Shown: piece by piece, positions 35,485 through 47,589 of the stretch
Numbering within the stretch: the first letter of the stretch is position 1
Layout of the letters: the number at the start of each line of letters is the position of its first letter
Source of the DNA: Polytrichum commune
Lineage: Eukaryota > Streptophyta > Polytrichopsida > Polytrichales > Polytrichaceae
Assembly: GCA_950295325.1 (NCBI GenBank)
Contig: OX485809.1
Coordinates: 31,138,144 to 31,202,143 of the forward strand
Direction of reading: 5' to 3'
Length of the DNA stretch: 64,000 bases
The notes under the pieces: generated by a model
Told to the model about the DNA's origin: nothing
The model's input: the letters and a program-made list of their open reading frames with translations, nothing else
The model's database searches: none
Position numbers and translations under genes: made by a program

Positions 35485-35840
35485 AATGTCGGTTTTTGAA
35501 ATGGAGTTTGGTAAGTCAAGGTCAGAGAATGTTGAGCTTGACATGTGCCTAACTTTGAGGACTTCGGTTTCAAGTTCGGTCCCTTCTTTTTTTTCGGGGT
35601 TAAAACCGTCCGTTTCCAACTCCAATAACAAAACAACAAAAAAAAGGTTTTTAAAAAACCTTACAAAACCGTCATCTTGAACTAGACTTGAAAACAAACG
35701 TTTATACCCAACAGAAGATGGGCCAACCTCAAAATGCAGCACGAGCCAAGGTCGAAATCCTTTTTTTTTTACGTTGGCTTACCAAACTCCGTCTCGGAAG
35801 CATCGCGTTTTCAAACACGTGTGTGGTCTCCACACGAGCA
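35485..35840 (-). mobile_element. Foldback MITE, family M7
   Basis: The ends are inverted: ggagtttggtaagtcaaggt (left) against accttgg...ttggcttaccaaactcc (right). Inside, acttgacatgtgcctaactt...gtttcaag pairs less well with the right side. It is the same family as 40066-40335 but in the opposite orientation (shared ttgggtata and ttttcaagtct). Confidence 0.55.
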
Positions 35841-35849
35841 CGGCCAAGG

Positions 35850-37266
35850 AGCGGGTGGGTGTGGTGTGAAAGGGAGGTTTAACTTATGCATTGTGCGGAT
35901 GTTAAGTGGTAGGGGTGAAGTACGGGGACGTATATAGGTAATTGACTTTCTAAAAGCCCCCAAAAGTCTCTAGGGACATGGATACTAGCGGTGGTGATTG
36001 TGAGGCTCCGCCATGACACATCGATGCGCTAAGTTACACGCAAAGTCGGGAAAGCGAAGGAGGGAATCACGAGGCCTACTATCATATATGCCCGGACACA
36101 CTATATTAAGTAAGATAAGTGTGTAGTGCTTGTAAACGTAAGGAGAACATAAGGCCAAGCTCGGGACAAGTGGCATCATAATTCTACACACACACACACC
36201 CAGAAAAAAAAAAAAAAAAAAAAAAAACTAATGTAGAATTCACACCCTCGACTCCCCAGTCCTGTCCGTGACTCGGATTTATGCTGCTTCAATAAGTTAG
36301 TATAATATTATCCTGACTCAAAGTGCAGTGCTGCCGCCAGCACTTGAAATTGGCGAACTTATACTTATATATATATATATATACACACACACAAGTTAAG
36401 TTTGTATACGTTTGACCTTGGGCTGCTGCTGATAGTTTATTAGTGACAATGAAATGGTTTGAACTACACCACTTATGGTATTTAGTGTCACATACACTAT
36501 TTGCGAAGAGCCTAAACTAGATGCCTAGAGGTTCCAAAGTGTCATGTTTGTCAATTTGATGTTATTTGTCAACATAAGTGTTTTTTTTAACATTAAGATG
36601 TTTAGAGTAATACATAGAGAAGCTTGAGATGATAGTTTTGTATTTTAGTGTGTAAGGGGGAGATATTATTGAGCATACTAATGGCCAGTGTGATGTGTGT
36701 TACATTTTAATATGCAAGAAGATGATATTCTTGAGAGTCCTTCAGTCTATCCTTCATATTATGACACTTGATTATACATCATCTTGACTATACTATATGT
36801 TCCCCGTTGACCAAACATTTTAGTGTTAGTTTACCTCCATACTACGACTACGATGTTCATAATATGACCATTTTTTGAGGGGGGAAGGGGTCATATGATA
36901 TGGAAGTCATTTTCTTGCTTAAAAAAAACTTGATAGTACAACATCTGAGTCCAAAATGCCATATTACCGACACTTCCTTGCACGACCAAACTTGTATTGA
37001 TAAAGAGGGATTACAATAATGGCAAGTGTCACTTGCATACACTTTCGTTAACTTGTAGACCATTGTGTACCATAGGCATACACCACGTAGCATTATTAAA
37101 CATACCCCTGCCAAAATACTAATAAGTGCAATTGAACGCCAAATATCACGAGGTAACATAGTGAAGTTGTTGATCACTAGTATAACCTAGCATATGCCAC
37201 CAACTAGGGTAAGTAACCTAGTGCACATGTGAAACCAAACACCACAAACAGTGTAGTACCTCACTA
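35850..37266. other. Intergenic, nothing recognised beyond short tracts
   Basis: An (AC)n tract and then a run of about 22 A lie near 36183-36226. (AT)n lies at about 36366-36382. A worn M3-like terminus (ccacttatggtatttagtgt) lies at about 36468. No gene was seen. Confidence 0.4.
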
Positions 37267-37491
37267 CCCTAAACACGATATCAAGTATTACTTACTATTT
37301 AGATTTACACAATGCTACATCTTTTCACTATCGACGTAACTTCTTACCAAATAAAGTTGTTAATATTCTGTAATGTCCAAACAACCAATCTAACAATCGT
37401 TGATGAAATACACGATATACACTATATAGATAGAGCATCGCATCGCGTAATTCCAAATAGTAAGTGACACTACCACATATCATATTGAGTG
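37267..37491. mobile_element. MITE family M3, 225 bp
   Basis: It is flanked by TA (37265-37266 and 37492-37493). The interior matches 28153-28391 and 28510-28726: ttaccaaataaagttgttaa, then atgtccaaacaaccaa; the right end has attccaaatagtaagtgaca. Confidence 0.82.
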
Positions 37492-37884
37492 TACTTAGTT
37501 GCGAATCGGAGTGGTGTTGATGATAGTTTATTGATGAATATTTGTTTAGTTTGCACTACACACGAAGTACCACTACTATTAAGTCACAAATTAGAGCCCG
37601 GGTACTTACAACGTACTTAATAATTCACATACTTGAAGCAAGTGCAAGTGTGGGTGGGGTCCTGATGATCCTCCCAATCCAAGCCTTTGTTGTTCTTTGC
37701 TAAAGTGGGTGCCCACAAATACTATAATCATCAAAGGGGAGCTGACGAATCTCAACGACGACGAGAACTTTGAAAGCTAGCTAGCTAGCTAGCTAGCTCG
37801 CTTATTATTCTACTACAAGGGCCGCACTATTTTTAGGGAATCGAATATGTACTAATCTATCTGCGTGCTTTGGTTCGGTGCGGA

Positions 37885-38110
37885 TTTGTACGAGAAGATC
37901 TCTTGTTCGCGGAACACAATGTGAGAATCGGCTTTACGGATGAACCAATTGAGTTTGAGGAATAACTTAAACCGGCTCAAGTTGAAGACCTCACGAAAAT
38001 TAGGCCCCATTGTAGAGGAATCTAGCGATAATATCGCAATTTTGATGGTTGAAGAAAACACACCAAAAGATGTCAACGTGTAATTGGTGGGTCGTGGGGT
38101 TATGGATGTG
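37885..38110 (+). repeat. Dispersed repeat family R3, copy 1
   Basis: The landmarks are gatgaaccaattgagtttga, then ggaataac, gttgaagacctcacga, gaggaatcta and ccaaaagatgtcaac. Other copies are at 47590-48250 (interrupted), 48430-48660 and 55120-55340. The class is unknown. A (AGCT)n tract precedes it at 37779-37799. Confidence 0.65.
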
Positions 38111-38624
38111 CTCGTTCTCGGTGTTCCTCGCACGGGTGAGTGTTCACAACAACACCTACAAATGGGGATGGTTAAAACGTGTTGGTTACTCTTTGAACTG
38201 GGGCGTATCATTACACGGAAAAGGATATTTAGTGTTTGATTGTATTTAATGTTGTTACCACCCTACCCTGCTCAACATTGATTTTCAATCCCTTGAAAAG
38301 TAGTGTTAGACATAAATGCGCCGTTGTTTTTCCTATTGTCACCTCCCTTTAGGTGAAGCATGGGTTTCACTAGACTTGTGATTTTAGGTGTGGCGCCCTA
38401 CCATCTTGTTTGTTGGTGTCTCATCTGCCGAAGTTGAAGGCATTTTTCCTCTTCTTCATATCCTTACTAACATTGAATTCAAACATGTAACTTCCACATG
38501 TTACCGTGGTTGATATTTAGTGTTTGGGTTTACATTTAATGTTAGTTGTTTTCCTAGGGTTATTGACATTCAGTGTATGCATTCGTATTTAGTGTAACCA
38601 ACACTAAATATCCTTTTTAGGGTA

Positions 38625-38870
38625 GTATACCGAGGTGAAGGAGATTTAGTAAAAAACTCGACCTCCTAGGTTTGAAGTTAATTCATTTCAAATTAATGCA
38701 CCCCTATGAATTAACCTCAAGTCTCATATGCTCATTCCATGATCAAATTTTATTTTTATTTAAAAAATAAAATCATGCATGTTATAATATAATGCGTTGT
38801 ATTTTCATCTTGCATAATAGCGGTGAGAATCCAACTCCAAGTGGTACATGTTGGCAACACCTACCATCGG
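38625..38870. repeat. Decayed M5-family repeat
   Basis: It begins ataccgaggtgaaggagatt and ends near agcggtgagaatccaactcc, the same terminal themes as 45667-45911. Nearby 38510-38612 has several TTTAGTGT boxes in both orientations. Confidence 0.4.
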
Positions 38871-39404
38871 GGAAGGAGAAGTTATTTATTACTACATGGA
38901 GCTAGATGATTGGTATTTAGAGCTACATGGACACCTAGATCAAAGGTAGAGACCCCAAATTAATCTATCCATGTTACTTTATCATGAATTATGTATACAA
39001 CATATTGGGATATGTTTTTACTGCATCCCCTAATGGTAGGTATTGGAAATGGAATTCCAATTCCAAGAGGCGGGTGTATATTTAGCCCCGGTCAATGGGC
39101 GGGAGAGAAAAAATTACATATGAGTGTACCTCTCATCCATGTAACGTAGAAACTTGGCCTCCTTAATGTTTGCAGCCGATTCATCTCAAATGACATGGAT
39201 CCATACAAATTTAGGGTCTTTAAAATTATTTACAGTGTCAAATAAACTCAAAAAAGTAACCTACATGATGCTTACTATTTTAGGGGCATTACATTAGATG
39301 AATGTGAGGTACCGTCATATGTGGCAAATTCATATGTGGCAATTCACTGTGGCTTGGGATGAACAATGTTTGAATAATGTCATGGTGAACAATTTGTGCT
39401 TATG

Positions 39405-39813
39405 TTTATTGGGTTTGTCTGTAGGACAAAGACTATGCATCGACTTCTATGTTTCAAGAGCAAATTTCCTAACCACTTTGTGTTCACACTTGGACATAAC
39501 TTGATCTTGCTATTTGTGGTCCAATTTATTTAACGTGGATGGTGAAAGTTTGCATACCTTGGACAACTAACCAACTAATTCAACTATTAGTTAACTAGTT
39601 GCCTTTCGTAGCTATAGTTGATCGCAATTTGACCCGCCAAAAAATGTAGTTAACTATAGTTGTTCCCTAAGATGTATCGAAAAAAATCTAATTGACTATA
39701 GTTGGTTATAGGTATAATAAATAGCCATGAACTGGCATGAGCAAAGTGCACATGTACAATTATAATCTTTCATAAGAAAGGACAGAGCCTCACGCTTCTA
39801 CCGTTTTCTTGTT
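39405..39813 (-). repeat. Right arm of the inverted repeat paired with 34903-35365
   Basis: It reads gacaaagactatgcatcgac and continues to ctaccgttttcttgtta, the reverse complement of the left arm with moderate divergence. No flanking duplication was found, so two independent insertions in opposite orientation are as likely as one foldback. Confidence 0.75.
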
Positions 39814-40065
39814 ATTTATTCATAGTCTTGCTTTTGACCATCTTCATGTCTTTAGTTACCAACTTCAACTTGCAAAATTTGGCCCTGAGATAACTTATAG
39901 TTCAGGCTGAGCATATCATTTAATTTAGGCCTACGGTTGGTAAAAATAATCATAAGCTACTTACAAACTCACTCTTCAACCACACTCCGACCTTTGTGGT
40001 GATGGAGTGACTGGAGAAAGTTGGGTGACTGCTACAAGGACATGAACTTGGGGCAAACTCAAAAA

Positions 40066-40335
40066 AATTGGTTCTGAATGGAGATTGGGAAGCCACGGTA
40101 GACGAATTTTGGCCTGGACATGTGTTTAACTTTGAGGAGTTTGGTTTCAGGGTTGGTCCCTTATTTTTTTATTGGGTATACACATTTATTTTCAAGTCTG
40201 ATCCAAGATGGAGGTTTTGCAAGAGGTTTAAAAGTGGGGCCAACCTTGAAACCAAGCTCCTCAAAGTTAGACACATGTCAAGGCCATAATTTTCTTACCT
40301 TGGCTTACCGAACCCCAGTTCGGAAGCAACGTTTT
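40066..40335 (+). mobile_element. Foldback MITE, family M7, 270 bp
   Basis: A 50-bp arm at 40111-40160 (ggcctggacatgtgtttaac...) pairs with 40236-40285, differing at only a few positions. Weaker outer pairing extends to gggaagccacgg on the left and ccttggcttaccgaacccc on the right. It has no coding capacity. Confidence 0.75.
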
Positions 40336-40359
40336 TGAACCTGTGTGGCCTCCCATTTA

Positions 40360-40847
40360 GGGCCACTTCACACATGAGATCGAGGGCATGTGACCATTGC
40401 TTGAGGGCATTTCAAGCAATGTCATTGGTGGAAAAGGTGGAGCTGGTCCAAGTTCGCTTCGCACTACGCTCGAGGGACTGACGGAGTAATTGAATGCAAG
40501 ATGGGATGTAATGTCTACATGGGCGTAAAATGGTACATGTTTCATGGTCACTTGGGCTTTTTGCAAAAACCATCTCTTGGAGGTAGGCCTAACACAAAAC
40601 CATTGGGAGACCATGGCACTCCGAATGATGACAACCATAGGGTTCATTATATTCTACCATGTGCAAGGACCTTGCATGAATAGGAATTCATTGAAAAATA
40701 GCATTTGGTTGAGAGCCTGGTCACATATGACTTCGCACTACGCTTAAGGGCTTGTCATGCACACTACATGATTTTGGAAGTGTCTTGAAACAACCTCCGG
40801 ACATTTCTTTTGGGCCCTCACAATTTCATGAAACGGCTCTTGGCTCT
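40360..40847 (+). mobile_element. Harbinger-like MITE family M1, right terminus missing
   Basis: The left TIR GGGCCACTTCACACATGAG follows TTA (40357-40359). The body matches 17544-18059. The right side stops at cggctcttggctc and lacks the expected gtgtgtgaagtgg terminus, so the copy could not be mobilised. Confidence 0.85.
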
Positions 40848-40876
40848 AAGTTAAAATTGTAGGTATATGTACACTA

Positions 40877-41112
40877 CATTGATTATCCTAATTAGTGTGT
40901 GCTACTATTTATAGTTATGCAGTGCAATAACGTCTTACTCAAGAGTCCAATTTTTACAAACAAAAGTTCAGTAGGTTGTTCGGACACTATAGAACATAAA
41001 TGACTTTGTTTGGTAAAAATCACATTCTTGATATATATATATAGTGTTATATATATCGTTATAGCACGGTGTCACTCCGAATAGTTACGCACACTAATTA
41101 GGGTAATCAGTG
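40877..41112. mobile_element. MITE family M4, 236 bp
   Basis: It is flanked by TA (40875-40876 and 41113-41114). The TIRs are CATTGATTATCCTAATTAG and CACTGATTACCCTAATTAG. It starts 29 bp after the truncated M1 element. Confidence 0.85.
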
Positions 41113-41114
41113 TA

Positions 41115-42079
41115 CTGCCCATGAAACCAGCATTTGGGTCCTCCGCTTGGACTTTGTAACTCTCAGGATCAGGAAATGAAGTTGTACTCCGGATCTTGCC
41201 TTGAAATCTGGACATTAAGCTATTTTGCAAGCATAACGTCTGAGTGAATGTGTGTGTGGGGATACTAGTACAATGGCCTGTGTCAGACACCGGCTCGGTA
41301 ACTATATCATTCAACAAAAATATATTGAAAATAAACCAAAAAAATACAATGGATTTTTTATTTTACAGTATCGATCGTCAATAATATTTTGAGTTTCTTC
41401 TTGAGAATAAAGCTCGTGTGAAGACTTTGATGTAGTTTATTTTAAACAGGGTCACATTGTTAGTGTTGGACACCCACTTCTTTGAGTTGGGTCCCCACCA
41501 CTATTACCAAGGTGAAGGGAGTTTAGTTGAAATATGAACTCCGTAGATTATTATATTGGAGATTAAAGAACATTTATTGGATTTATTATGAAAAGAATCT
41601 TGAAGAGGCGTATAATTATCTAACTGCTAAGATTCCTCGAGATGTGGTTATCTAGAATAGGGCAACATACCTTAGGGGGTCAAGTTTTTGTGTTGGAGTG
41701 CATGAGAGGTTTGCAATAATTCCCTCTCAGCTTATGATGACTTCACCAATATGTGCAATTAGGTTGCCTTTGCGAAAAGATTGCCTCTTTACATGTGCAA
41801 ATTACCTAATTCCACATGATATATAAATCACTCCATTTTCACCTCCAAATGGTGAGATTATCCAAATACTTTGGAGTTCTAGCTTGTCAAGCAGAATAAG
41901 AGCCAAATGTGGAGATTATGTTGAAGACACCTTGGAAGTGGCGTTCAATGTGATCATTGAATTAGAGGGTTGATTGGATAGGCCCAACAAAGTGGGACAT
42001 TGTTGATCATTCATGGAGCCCATTTATGTGCACCTATTTCAAAATTGCTATATTATTTCTAGAAATAGAAGCATACATG
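41115..42079. other. Intergenic; one M5-like terminus
   Basis: Around 41466-41525, gttggacacccacttctttg then agttgggtccccaccac matches one end of the M5 family. No matching second end is evident. No gene was seen. Confidence 0.4.
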
Positions 42080-42915
42080 CTCGTCTTATATAATCCCCAT
42101 TTGCATGCATGGAAGGGCGCCCTTGTCTCCACAGCTGGAACAGTCTTCCCGGTTGCAAACCAAAAGTACAACCCATCCATGCATAATAGACTAGCGATGT
42201 CCCATGCCGAACACTGGCATGGTATCTATCTATCTACCTATCTATCTATAGATATAAAGAGAAAAATTGTCACATAATAGTGTACCTCTCATTCATCCAA
42301 CATAAAAGCCATGAAATAGTATGCAATCTACACAAAGGTTACCTTTTTTAGTTGTTTTTGACATTCTATTTTTTTGGTAGATTATGTCAATTAATTTTTG
42401 AAAGATGTAGTAGTAAGCTTTCCAGTTACTCACACCAAAACCACCTCCAACTACTTGTCATGCACATTCAACCATTGCAAAGTAAATGATCAAAAAATTG
42501 AGGACTTCTAGTTGAAACTACTCTTTGCAATGTACACACAAGATGCACTAGTGTATTTCCTCTCACAATATCACTCTTGAGCCAACCCAAGGATTGCATG
42601 TAAACCTTTTCCATACAACCTTTTCCTTCGATGTGGTGAACTATATTGTGAGGGGTGGAGACATTGATGATCAAAATACATCGTATGTATTTGCAACCAA
42701 GGACACCCATGTTGTGTATTTGAACTTAAATCTTCATTAACATCAAAGTGGTTGACTTATTGAAGACGGTGGACCTGAAGAATATGATGATTTCAAACAC
42801 GGTCACTGTTGACATGATTAACTAAAATTGAAAGTATGTAGTTGAAATACACTATTTTAATGCTTGGAGAGCCCAATATGTGCCACTTAGATACTTAGGG
42901 GTTAAGGACCCAACA
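42080..42915 (+). repeat. Dispersed repeat family R4, longest copy
   Basis: Ordered landmarks are tttgcatgcatggaaggg, gtcacataat, cctctcattcatccaacata, then aaaagcc, acaaaggttacctttt, ttgaggacttctagttgaaa, gccaacccaaggattgcatg and ggagagcccaatatgtg. Partial copies lie at 43375-43935, 44430-44600, 56560-56835 and 62100-62200. It has no coding motif and the class is unknown. Confidence 0.65.
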
Positions 42916-43374
42916 ACAAATAACTTACATGCACCCCACTTTGTGATTAGGGTGCAAGATGTTGACGCGTGAGGTTGCTTGTGAGGCATGTGGCATAAGG
43001 CTAACGGGTTAACATTCATGCAGGTACCTCGATACATGAGTTACCTTTTCTTTTTCCTTTCTTTTAATTTTTCTAAGGCATGTGTGGCAATTGCTATAAG
43101 GTTGCTCCTCCGAGCCTTTGAATTATATCCTACGTGTGGCGTGGAAATGCCTATTATACGTGCTCCATGATGTTTTTCACTTTCCGCCGCGCTTGCTTGT
43201 CAGGGTCAATGGGGCCCACAATTGTGATCAAGAAATCCCTAGATGGATCCCACTCAATCTCTCACATGGAGCTCATATGCGAATATATATTGAGTTGATG
43301 TCGCACACGACTTTTTGTATCCATCTTGGCTGGAGGTGAACTTCCAATTTGGAAATTACTACCACTTTCAAGTA

Positions 43375-43935
43375 TTTGTATGCATGGAAAGGGCCGGTTT
43401 TTTTCCGTGGCTAAAATTGTCTTCCAACCACAAACAAAAAGTATTGCCTCTCCATGTATAGTAAATAGTGATGGCTTGCAACATACACTGGCTTGGTCTA
43501 TATATCATTCAAGAACTATATATATTGCTCAAAACCACAAGGCGAGAGCATATTATCACATAATAAGATACCTCTCGTTCGTCCCACATAAAAGCCCCAA
43601 AATTATATGCAATGCACATAAAGGTTACCTTTTAAAGTTGATTTAACATTCTAATTTATTTTTGTTAAGTTATGACGATTTCTTTTGTGAGATGTAGCTT
43701 TAAGTTGTATAGCTACTTACTCCAAAAATACCTCCAATTGCTTGCCATGCACTTTCCACCACTGCAAAGTAAATTATATAACAATTGAGGACTTCCAATT
43801 GAAACTACTCACTTTGCAATGTACATGCAAGATGTGTCAGTGTATTTCCTTTGAACAACTTTACACCTAAGCCAACCCAAGGATTGCATGTAACCTTTTC
43901 CATGTAGTGAATTGCATGTGAGGGGCGTGGCATTT
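43375..43935 (+). repeat. Dispersed repeat family R4, second copy
   Basis: It is a direct copy of the first ~560 bp of 42080-42915, clearly diverged, about 1.3 kb downstream. A third fragment (catgcatgggagggcaattt, then acaaacaaaaagtacc) follows at about 44490-44580. Confidence 0.65.
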
Positions 43936-45030
43936 TCCCCCGGCCAGGATGAAATCAATTCCCTTATCATCCACAAACGTCTCCAATGAATCCTCTTCCA
44001 TCATACTCCAAAATCTTTAAAACCCCTTCCCTCTCGACAATCTCACCCTAACCTCACCTCCCAACCTCTAGAATGCTATGAGGGTCTTCTTAATGTTGCA
44101 AGCAAAACATGCTTTGCATATTTGTTGCGAGAATTTATTCCTATTTTTTCTCTCTATTACACACCTTCATTCCACTAATTATGAATGTAACCCAAAATGT
44201 TGGCAAAACATAAAAACCCAACTCCTCAAAGACCTCAAAATTATACCACATGTTTTGTTATGCAACAACTAACATACCCCAAAGGATCTAAGTCCAAATT
44301 GAGAAAGGTCTTCTTCCTTTGAAATTTGGCCCTTCATTGTGGTGGGATTACACATGTTCCTGAAATTTAGAGCCCAAAAACTTGGGCTACTTTACTGGAG
44401 AGTACATACGAGACTCCAAATCTCCTATATTCTTCAAGAAAATATAGATTATGAGATTATAGGATTGGTAGATGTAGGGTTGTGCACATGCATGCATGGG
44501 AGGGCAATTTTTTATTTATTTTTCATTGCAGCCGGAGTGGTCTTCGGGTCACAAACAAAAAGTACCACCCCTTCATGTATAGTAGACAAAATGAAAGAAA
44601 TGAAAAGGAAGACAACTCCGATGTTTCCACCTGCATGACTTTTGGTGTTGCTTTATTTTCAAGTTGGTCTAAGTCTTCATGTAACCCCAAAACAAAGCAA
44701 TACGAAAATTAGTGGGTTCTCAAGGTCTACTTGAACGGGAGCAGATAAGCCAACCGACATTTATCTTCCCCAAGGGTAAGCACCTAGATTCCCAAATGGT
44801 TACTTGAAAAATATTTAGTTCACCATGGATACCCCGCCTACTAATAGCGGGTGCACTATATGTAACAAGGTGCACTAGAAATCAAAGTGTTAGGAAAATG
44901 TGTTGCATTAGCAAATCCACAATGAAGCATCAACCAAAATCGGATTGAATATTGGACCTTCTTTGATTTAGTTATGATTATTAGAAAACATGTGTGTGTT
45001 AAGCCTTGAACCTATGAATACCTAGGTTTC
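43936..45030. other. Intergenic, nothing further recognised
   Basis: Apart from the R4 fragment near 44490-44580, no feature was seen. Confidence 0.4.
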
Positions 45031-45034
45031 CATA

Positions 45035-45195
45035 ATTATATTGCCTATGAAAATGTAGAGTAGTTAATACGTTTGGAGGTCATAGTCCAAACTATTTTGA
45101 ACATGTGTCTTTCTATGTCCAATCTCAAAACTCATACCTAACCACGACTTTCTCAATATATGGATGTCTGATTAAGAAAGGTAACCTAAATAAGC
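45035..45195 (+). repeat. R1 dispersed repeat, short copy
   Basis: It contains gttaatacgtttggaggtca, ccaaactattttgaaca, the tgtcttt box and an atatggatgtctgattaaga end like the other R1 copies. Confidence 0.5.
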
Positions 45196-45666
45196 ATGCA
45201 TACGTTACATAACATTACTCAACACTAGTGTTGTACCATAACGTTTGGGCCACCTTCAAATAATGAAAAATATTTAGGCTAGATCTCATTCACTATGTGA
45301 AGGCAAACCGACCGTTGGGCCTACCCCGGGCTTCTCCTACCAAAATGTCAAAAAAATAAAAATAAATAATGTGAGCATGCATGTTGGTTGGCTTGTCACG
45401 TGGGGCCTGACATTGGCGTGGCATGTCACTGCATAACCCAAGACAATTGGGCCAAGTATGATTGAAGGCCAACTACTAAGCCTACGTGAATACACAACAT
45501 TGCTTACACCCATACATTAAATATATTCAGGTTCATTTACCCAAAATGTATGTGGAGTTGGAAGTGTCCACGATAGGACCATGTTCCTTACCACCAAAAA
45601 ACCACCGGCAAGAAAAATAATAATGTAACCATATTAGTATGCGTGACAAGAAACTAACCAAGGTTA

Positions 45667-45911
45667 GACACCCATCTCTTTGAGTTGGGCCCCCACCAAC
45701 ATTACCCGTGGTGAAAATGTAGTCAACTATAATATAGCACATGTTTTATTTCTAGAGGATTTGACCTTGGATTTTTAGTAAAAATGTTCCAAATTAGTCT
45801 AGAAGGACCCACTTGATATAAACCAACCCACAAATATATGGGAGTAAGGTTTTTACTAAACCCCTTACCTCGGTAATTTTGGTGAGAGCCCAACTCAAAG
45901 AGATAGGTGTC
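45667..45911. mobile_element. MITE family M5 (TA duplication), 245 bp
   Basis: It is flanked by TA (45665-45666 and 45912-45913). The TIRs are GACACCCATCTCTTTGAGTT and GACACCTATCTCTTTGAGTT, then GGGC, extending further with CACCAA. It is the best-preserved member; worn copies lie at 12684, 38625 and 41466. Confidence 0.82.
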
Positions 45912-45939
45912 TACCAATATTCAAAAACAAATGAAATTA

Positions 45940-46215
45940 ACCATTAAAGGTTGAAGCGAAACCATCCCAAAATCGCCTAAAACCATGTAGTCCAATTCAA
46001 CAACTTATTAGGAAAGAAAATTGGTGCCTCTTATGATACATTTGTTCACACTTGATTACACTTGATCTAGTTAAAGTTCTTCACACAAATTTTCAAATGT
46101 CCACATGTCCAAAAGCTAAAAAATAAAAATAAAGATGTAAACATCTACAATAGTACTATTGGGCATCGATGACTGCTCGATTAAAAAACATCCACCTCGG
46201 CTTTTACAAGTAAGC
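45940..46215 (+). repeat. R2 dispersed repeat
   Basis: It shares caattcaacaacttattagg, ctcttatgatacatttg, acaaattttcaaa and ccacctcggcttttacaag with 4960-5200. Confidence 0.55.
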
Positions 46216-47589
46216 TTAGAAGATTGCCCACCCTTGGACCGACCTTTCATAACATTATTCAACATTCTCCCATAGTTCCTTGCACCCATGAATTTACAAA
46301 GAATCATGCTATGTCATTCTCAAATGCCCCCCCCGCATACCGTAAATTTAGTCTAAAATTGTTTCAACCTGCAATACTGAGCGCACCCAACTGTCAAGCC
46401 TCACCAACCCACTTAAAACACAGTGGAATTCTCTCTATTGTGATTGAACGATGTTATGCTCAAATTTCCAACAATTGCACATAACTTAGGCTCGGTTCAG
46501 CCGAGTGTCTAGACAAAGCAATAATAATGACACACCCGGCTCATCTTTTGTCCCCCAAAGTGCTTCCACATCATCAGGCCACTTGTGTGTGCCATTCAAT
46601 TCATTAGACATGGCTTCAAACTTGCGTGTATAACTCCAACCAGACAAGTAGGAGCGTTCCTCCACCATCGAAGCTCGGAACCACTCCCCGAGCAACACCC
46701 ACGTCGTCTCCATCTTGTCCACCAAGGTGACTACATTACCTGGTGACATGGCAAGTGGACAAAGTGGATAAACCCTAAGTTTGAACAATGCATTGGAGAA
46801 AGTTGTTATTTCGGCCAATGACGTGTGACCATCCCCGTGTTCAAGCGCTCGTTTGAATTGGGCCTTACCACCAAAACATGTCTCCAAAGAAGTCGGTTGA
46901 ATAGGCCCAAACTCCGACTTAGTGGTGATTTGAATTGCCACACCAACCCAAACGGAGAATAAAAATGGCCCTCAAAACCAGTGTCTACTAACCCATGGAC
47001 TCAATAATAGCTCTAAAGTAGGCCAAATTCAGCCCGAGAGCCCGGCCTCATAACATATTGTTGACTCTTATGTAATTGGCATGGATTTGGCTTGTCTTCA
47101 CGGTGGGCCACCAATGTCTTTCTTTGTGTTTTTGCATCGGTTTTAGTCCGGATGCTCATTGGCTACCTTGGCATGTGTGCCTCCAAAGTACAATCTCCAA
47201 TTCAAATTCTCCATAGTCAAGGCCAATGACCGGGAGGAGGAAAAAAAAAAGGTTTATAATTTAACGTGGTCATGGTCGGCGGTCCGAAGACCGTCACCAT
47301 GACAAGTTCGCGTCATGCTTTGAAAAGGCTTTGGTCATGCGTCGTGATGTAACGTGGACTTAAAAGTTAGTTTTCATGCTTGGTGACATCTACATTTCCA
47401 ACAGAATCTGGTGGGCGAACAATGTACATGGAAACTCACCCTAAGACCAAGATGTGGTGTTTTTAATGATTAACCAAAGTATAATTAGTACACTACTAAG
47501 TGAACCTTATAACTTGGGTTCGTGACTTATTCATCCCCATTTAATTATTCACAAAACCTTGATTTAAAGATCAACACAAAAACATAGCT
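46216..47589. other. Intergenic with one long unexplained minus-strand frame
   Basis: The minus strand is open from about 46970 to the stop at 46486 (about 161 codons; no ATG near its start). I recognise no domain; see the findings. Nothing else was noted. Confidence 0.4.

Noticed and set aside
35236-35742. 168-codon minus-strand frame
   Set aside because: It spans a foldback arm, a CT tract and part of an M7 repeat, has low-complexity stretches and no motif; judged a chance frame in repeats.
42080-43935. Possible LTR pair from the two direct R4 copies 1.3 kb apart
   Set aside because: The copies have unequal lengths and strong divergence, no matching terminal motifs, no primer-binding site and no internal domain; other scattered R4 pieces show a dispersed repeat.
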